From NCBI GenBank assembly GCA_000934455.1, contig KN886704.1, forward strand, positions 7,423 through 71,422: a stretch of 64,000 nt of DNA, written 5' to 3'. The notes beneath the pieces are model-generated. The model was not told the origin of the DNA. It saw only the letters and a list, made by a program, of their open reading frames with translations, and ran no database searches. Below, piece after piece: positions 58,460 through 64,000 of the stretch; the first letter of the stretch is position 1; each line of letters starts with the position of its first letter. The position numbers and the translations under genes were made by a program. This DNA comes from Apostichopus parvimensis. Its lineage: Eukaryota > Echinodermata > Holothuroidea > Aspidochirotida > Stichopodidae.

Positions 58460-59290
58460 TAATGTAAATAAAATCTTATATAGCGCACTACGCGCGATGC
58501 ATCTGTGCGCTTTACAAACAATCTAGAAAATACAATGACATAAAACAGTAAATAGAAAAAACAGTAAATACATATACCATCTACAGAAATATACAGGAAT
58601 AAGAGATCGAAAAACTATTAAAAGCACCGGTGAAGCGTAAAGTTGTTTTATGATGGTATCCTTAAAAATTAAAATAAATTGTGGTGTATTACCTTTTATA
58701 TTAATAAAAACCAATATTTTTTATTCGTATTTAAATATAACTTATTTTACGCTAACCAATCTAGAGATGTCCCTCGGAGGGCTTGCTTCTCATCAGAGTT
58801 ATGATGACAAAAGTCGTGTCGTCAGCAAATAATATAAACTGAATCTTGATGAATTATACATATCAGTAATATAATATAAAAAGAAAGGGGGCCCAGTATC
58901 GATCTTTGCGGAACGCCGACATTGATGTTATTTAGGTTATTGTCCTTACCAATAAAACGGATAATTCATTCAGGAAAAGGGTATTCTTTTTCAGAAAGAG
59001 ATACATTTAAATTATTAGCACGAGGATTGATAATATGGTCTTAAATATGTTTGAAAGTACATTTGGTAAGTCAATTGTATTGCAATGTCGAATGTCCCCT
59101 TTATCGATTTGAAACCAACCACGGTCGATTCGTTTTACTCATGTCTTTGTTGTTGGACCTACAGACATGACATTTGTAGCAGTTTGTGTGAAAGTCCATA
59201 ATGAGCCGACTGTTTGACGATATTAAGGGAATGTTGATATCCATTTTATCCAATTAATTCAACAAGTCATACGATGATGTTGACGAAATT
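58460..59290 (-). mobile_element. L2/CR1-type LINE fragment, 5'-truncated
   Basis: On the minus strand GVPQRSILGPLSF (near 58914-58876) is the reverse transcriptase motif usually GVPQGSILGPLLF; FADDTTFVI (about 58831-58805) is the catalytic FADD box in another frame. Further upstream, LSHYG-like sequence fits the preceding RT block. At 58515-58470 TTGTAAAGCGCAC...GTGCGCTATATAA forms the small 3' hairpin known from L2/CR1 tails. At least two frame changes and a glycine-to-arginine change show decay. Confidence 0.72.
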
Positions 59291-59299
59291 TAGAAAGTG

Positions 59300-61720
59300 T
59301 TCATAGCAAACATAATACCCAAGTTTAACTCAACCATACTCACACAGCCGTATTAGACAACGAGAGATGGACCTTTTTGATTGCTAGCGCATAAATACAA
59401 ATTAATGTCTAGATTAGTCATATGAGTTAGTAGGGGTACTAATTGGGGAAAAGGGATTATCCTTGAGGCGTTTAATGTAAAGTGGTCTGTTCAATTGTAG
59501 TCCTCTTTACGAAACAGAATCGGCGACATTGCCGCTGAATCTGCTAAGACATATATGAGAAGATGAACTAAGTCACCGTTTAACTGTGTATTGTTAATTA
59601 AACAAAAAAAGCGTTTTCTGGCTAGCTATGGAAGAGTATTTTTATGTATTTTAATAAAGCGCTTGTTGTTAATCTTCCTATGAATTCCACTAGAGAAACG
59701 AGCATTACAACATGGGAATGGAACTATAACTATTGTAATATGATTAGAAAATAATTCCGAGTTAGTTACCAATCTAGACATATGGAGAACTAAGTACAAA
59801 ACATGATTGTATTAATCAGCATTAATCGTTAAACAAGCGCTAATTAATCTAATGTAAATTTACCGAGAGATTAGGCCGAGTAACGCTTTATGTTATAAAC
59901 GATTAAACAACTTTTGATTAACAGACTTTGATATTGTCCTAATAAAACATTTTTTTTTTAAATGTCATTAGTTGCCATAAAGAAGTAAAACAAACACGTA
60001 AGGACAATAATAAACAAAAAGGGAAAAACGCAGAATAATTAACACTTTTTTACAAATTAGTTTATATTCAATCTTCGTATTCCAAAAGTACATTAATCCA
60101 CTTCATTACAGTTGTATATGAAGCTCGGTTAATACTTATTTGACTCTATCTAATTCACAATTCAACTTCTTATAGTAAAACATAATTTGCACTATGACCA
60201 ACAAAATTATATTTCGCATATTTCTTAAATATTTCAATTTCGTAGTTAAGAACAAAATAATTAAACTTCAGTTTGATGACCCTAGCTTTGTAATAATTGT
60301 GTAGACTTTCAAAATTTGGCATTCGAATGACGCTTGCCTTTTTCGATCATCAACTGACTTCCTCAGGAGAGATATTTGAATTTGATTTTTTCTCAATGCA
60401 TGTAATCATTAAATATGATGTGCTATTATGTTGTTTTCCAATATCACAAGAAACTACGTTTCTTTTGTTTTTCAATATAAACAACAATTTTTGGAGGATG
60501 TTTTAACAATTTAAGATATATAGGATAAATCAAAATGCACATTTTAAGTATTTTTTATTTTACAATTGTTAAAAATGTAGGCTTTAGTGTTTTTTCACAT
60601 AGGAGGCTGAAGAACTTATCACGTTTAAATATGACATCATCAAGACAACCTTGGTATATACTGTTACATCCAAGAGCTAAATGTTCCATTTAACAAAATG
60701 TACAACGAATTTAATCTTTAATCTAGACTTCCACTGTTAGCTATATCATGCTCTCAGGTTACTGACTATTTGTCAATGGAGAACAAACATATTGAGAAGT
60801 ACGTGTATATGGTTGGTTTATGTATTTCCCTGAAATCATGAAATATTTTCGAGTTATTATGATATTTTTCTACAACCAATCACTACAGAAACACCAGAGA
60901 CCTGAAAGCATATTCTGTTTCATTAGTATTCCAACATACGCAATATAAAAGCATATTTATAGATACACAGGTTGCTTTAGAATTGATATTTTGATATATA
61001 TTGTTTTAAGTTTTTTTTTAAATCGTTAACGAAGCATATGCTGAAACTTCTTTAACCATAACCCACCCTGAACAAATCTTTGTTGCCTTAGTCTTAGAAT
61101 ATGAGCAAATATCCACTCGGTGACATTTTCTGCTGTAGATAAACATGATGAATCAACCTTACATAATTGTGTGTGCTTAAATATTGTCTCTTACCAAATC
61201 AACCACGGAAGACACCAAACATCTCCACAGGTAAAAGTAAATTAGTAACTACGACTTTTTAAACGTTAGTTTTGCATAACATATGTAAAACACATAACTA
61301 ACTTAACTCAAATATGTCTATAATAACGAACATCTGAAATTGTTTTGACTTCATACATTAGTCGCATGTGTATCCGTTCGTCTGTGCTTGAAACACTAAC
61401 GACATTACGCAGCTATTAGGTCTGATAATTTGCTGTGTATATTTTTAAGATTTGGAAGAACATGCATCAAATGAAAATGTCATTAACTATGAGAATTAAT
61501 TTAAAGACTTTGACTTCGTTAAATACTATCAGTATTAATTATTGACATAAGGGTGATGAGGATTCCTCATGCTGGTACGATCGCTGTAGAACACAGTAAC
61601 ATAACTGTTTTACATGCCTTATCTACCATTCTGAACAAGTCAAAACATATCAACACTTAAAAACATAATTATAGCTGTAAAAAAGATATTTCTTTTTCTA
61701 TATGTTACAGTTGAGATATG
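59300..61720. other. Intergenic, nothing firm
   Basis: Very AT-rich. It may hold more of the decayed LINE at its left end. No exon-like structure is supported on either strand. Confidence 0.45.
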
Positions 61721-61724
61721 AACA

Positions 61725-61861
61725 TTACAGTCCAAACAACAAATTTGTAGATTTCCTGGATACGATATGCTTCCTTGTTTGACTTGCGTATGTCAATTTG
61801 CTATTTCGAGTGTACATGTTTTTCGTGCTTGGTTGCTTGGGACAAGAATATATACGCCCTC
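61725..61861 (-). CDS. Possible last exon of the minus-strand Ig gene
   Basis: After an acceptor-like AAAGATATCAG the minus strand encodes GGRIYSCPKQPSTKNMYTRN and on to LTYASQTRKHIVSRKSTNLL and TAA at 61725. Its start phase (1) matches the donor phase of the Ig exon at 62295-62619, giving ...LEVK-GGRIYSC. It has no membrane helix, so the product would be secreted with a basic tail unless another exon lies between. The acceptor's pyrimidine tract is poor. Confidence 0.25.
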
Positions 61862-62294
61862 CTGATATCTTTAATAAATTCATTTCAGAAAGAAAACTAT
61901 CGATAGATGAACGATATGCAGATAAAGCATATGCACTTAAAGAAACATAAGCCAATACTCTAATAGACACATTGTGTCTGCAACAATTCCAGCTGATGGA
62001 ATTTGTTTACAACTGGTAAGTTAGTGACAATTCGTTCGCGAAAAAGCGAACTACATAATTGGCCAACACATTTTGGGACTAAGTACTTTTGTATCACAAG
62101 GTGCAATAACTGTTACAATTATGAATATCAACGAAACAAAATGTTATCCCATCATTACAATGGAAGCTATATTGGTATGTCTGCGCAATGATGCTGTTCT
62201 ATACCCATCTTGGTTATTTTGCCTTCCTAATATATTTCTACATGTGCACAACATTAAAGCGATACGCTATACACAAATGGAATGATAAACATAC

Positions 62295-62619
62295 CTTTGA
62301 CCTCCAAGTTATGTCTCCCTATTGTAGAAGCGTTACTGACGCATTCGTAAACACCCTCGTGTAAGAGAGACACAGGATTTATACGCAGTGAATTATCTGC
62401 CAAGAGCCAGAGACTTCCATTAAATCGCTCTTGAATCAACACACTATCAAAGAAAAGTAACTTATTGCTGAACTTCCAATGACTTGTAAATCCGTTTCCC
62501 TGACAGCCATGAAACGTTACTTGGCTCCTAATTTTTGCCCAGTGAAAGAAATCATCGCCGAAATTGCAATTTAGCCTACAAAACACCAGCAACAAAATCA
62601 TAAACCATTTTGCACACAT
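62295..62619 (-). CDS. Ig-domain receptor or secreted protein, first coding exon
   Basis: On the minus strand, ATG at 62619 starts MCAKWFMILLLVFC, a signal peptide, followed by one Ig domain with VTFHGCQGNG, HWKF, NGSLW and the canonical HEGVYECVSNAS. The exon ends at GTATGT in phase 1, as for the Ig exons of the neighbouring Ig-NACHT gene. It has 108 residues. No NACHT or membrane exon was found downstream on the minus strand, so the rest is unknown: a short secreted Ig protein, or a gene whose other exons have decayed. An acceptor-like TTTTGTAG inside the leader leaves open that a separate leader exon is used. Confidence 0.75.
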
Positions 62620-62718
62620 TTTTATTTAAGTTTTTGCTCGTTCTCAGATGACGAAGTAGTCGGTGAACCAATCTTTCGATCAACTGTCTATTCAAACGTT
62701 TCAGGTCGTACAACTGAC

Positions 62719-62737
62719 TATTTAATATGTGACGTCA
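62719..62737 (-). promoter_or_regulatory. CRE plus TATA-like core promoter of the Ig gene
   Basis: Read on the minus strand, TGACGTCA is followed at once by ATATTAAATAG. This lies about 100 bases before the ATG at 62619, a sensible distance for a short 5' UTR. Confidence 0.4.
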
Positions 62738-62739
62738 TA

Positions 62740-64000
62740 ATAGAGTGTACAGTATGCCTACTTTCGATTAGCAGATAATTATATCAATGGAAATTAAACT
62801 TATAATATGTAGATCCATAGACATATCATCGTCACGTGTGCATTTTGGTGTGATTTCTTGTTAACCACGTTTTGTAGCATTATTTGGGATATGCTGCAAG
62901 ATAAAATGATTAGTTTAACTAAAATATAATAACATGTGATATTAACAAATTTTCATTTACACAAATATTTTAAATTTTATGTTGTATTTATTTCTAAATA
63001 AATTCGGATGTTTCTTTTCTAGACATGATGGTATGTCACTGAAAAGAAGTAATATATTGAAATTAATAGACAAGGTTTAACTTTTTTAAGTCACGGGTAA
63101 GATCAATAATACTGTCGTCATTACTTTTGGTACAATGTACAACATAGTATATTCAATGGGTAATCTACAGAATAATAATATGTGACAGCTAACCTGTCTG
63201 AGGTAAAATACCAAACATGCTAACATAAACATTTTCAGCCAAACTACCATCTGCTTCATATCACTGTGATTCAAATGTCGTATTTCCGTCCGTATTAGTT
63301 TAGATATTGACTACTGTACGTTATACGTTTATGCATCTCTATGCATTTATCGTAAAATGAAACCTACTAACTAATTTAAGCTCTCATTCAGGAGCCCCTT
63401 GCGTGTGAAATGGAAGATTTACAATAAATGTGTATTGTTGTGAATGCATTTGCCTTCAAGGAAACCATTCTAATAATCTGTGGATGGAATGGTTTGGTAT
63501 ATGGACTTGATGGTTTTTTTATTTGAAATATTCCAAAGAAATGCGTTAATAGCATTGAACATAAAGTCCAATGAGTGTTATTTCCAAAGAGTTAATTTAG
63601 GCTGACAGAGTTACTAAAACTAACTTCAACTTTCACACTGTTGTTTACACCATATTTTTGTTTGCCTAGTTTGTGGGAATCTTTGGATGTAAACCTTGAA
63701 ACAAGAGTTGAAACAGATTTCCCGTGTTGCCTCTCTGTTCAAGCACTGAAATTATATTTTCAATTACTATTGGCATTAATCGCGATTCCATATGTCCCGG
63801 GTTTCTTAATTGCTTACTTACGTACGCATATGTGCAATTTGGCGGTATTTTTTAAGCGTTTGGGACATGGTAAACAGTGAAATCATTTTCCTTTATGTAA
63901 ATTTCGGCAGCTAGTTAAAAATCTCAAATGTTACCACGTTTTAAAGTATCATGAAGACGTTATAAAGAGTGTTATGATAGTCACTTAAAGGATCTGGATC
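62740..64000. other. No firm gene; signal-peptide-like frame at 63189-63257 (minus)
   Basis: A minus-strand frame starts MKQMVVWLKMFMLACLVFYL and reaches RQ before a possible donor GTTAGC in phase 0. It looks like a leader exon but its phase does not match the Ig exon at 62295-62619. The plus-strand frame at 63641-63880 is hydrophobic and not recognised. Confidence 0.3.

Noticed and set aside
63189-63257. Leader-like exon MKQMVVWLKMFMLACLVF on the minus strand
   Set aside because: Its donor phase (0) does not fit the Ig exon at 62295-62619, which already has its own leader. It could belong to a lost gene, but nothing supports that.

Overview
The window is invertebrate nuclear DNA: AT-rich, with long introns, GT-AG splicing, many degenerate repeats and no bacterial-style operons. 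The closest fit is a deuterostome, most likely an echinoderm such as a sea cucumber. That placement rests on family knowledge (expanded NACHT and Ig receptor families, THAP/TTAA transposons) and not on any search.

Region by region. Positions 1-14314 hold no recognisable host exon apart from a possible cadherin-like scrap. They hold a tRNA-type SINE, a palindrome, G-rich tracts, short tandem duplications and a foldback (MITE-like) element. Positions 14315-27151 carry the 3' two thirds of a plus-strand RASEF (Rab45) orthologue: thirteen phase-consistent exons plus one possible cassette exon, giving coiled coil, linker, complete Rab GTPase and a CCN prenylation tail. Its EF-hand exons must lie upstream of the window. 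Its introns hold an assembly gap, a G4-prone tract, a miRNA-like hairpin and a five-copy ~178-bp GC-rich minisatellite. Positions 27152-36765 are mostly empty, with half of the foldback element and one unidentified coding relic.

Positions 36766-49059 carry the most striking gene: sixteen phase-consistent exons that encode a 1295-residue protein with a signal peptide, four Ig-like domains, one membrane helix, a complete NACHT NTPase domain, two duplicated LRR-like modules and a tyrosine-containing tail. This is a membrane-anchored, NLR-like receptor with an extracellular Ig part.

Positions 50160-57400 are a ~3-kb tandem duplication. One copy is interrupted by a 1462-bp DNA transposon with matched terminal inverted repeats and a TTAA target-site duplication, confirmed by the empty site in the other copy; it carries the start of a THAP domain, so it is Kolobok-like. 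Positions 58460-59290 hold a decayed minus-strand L2/CR1-type LINE. At 62295-62619 a minus-strand exon encodes a signal peptide and one Ig domain, with a plausible core promoter and a phase-compatible candidate last exon at 61725-61861. The two Ig genes suggest a small receptor neighbourhood. RASEF looks unrelated in function.

All exon models were made by eye from open frames, splice signals and phase. Family names come from memory of conserved motifs.
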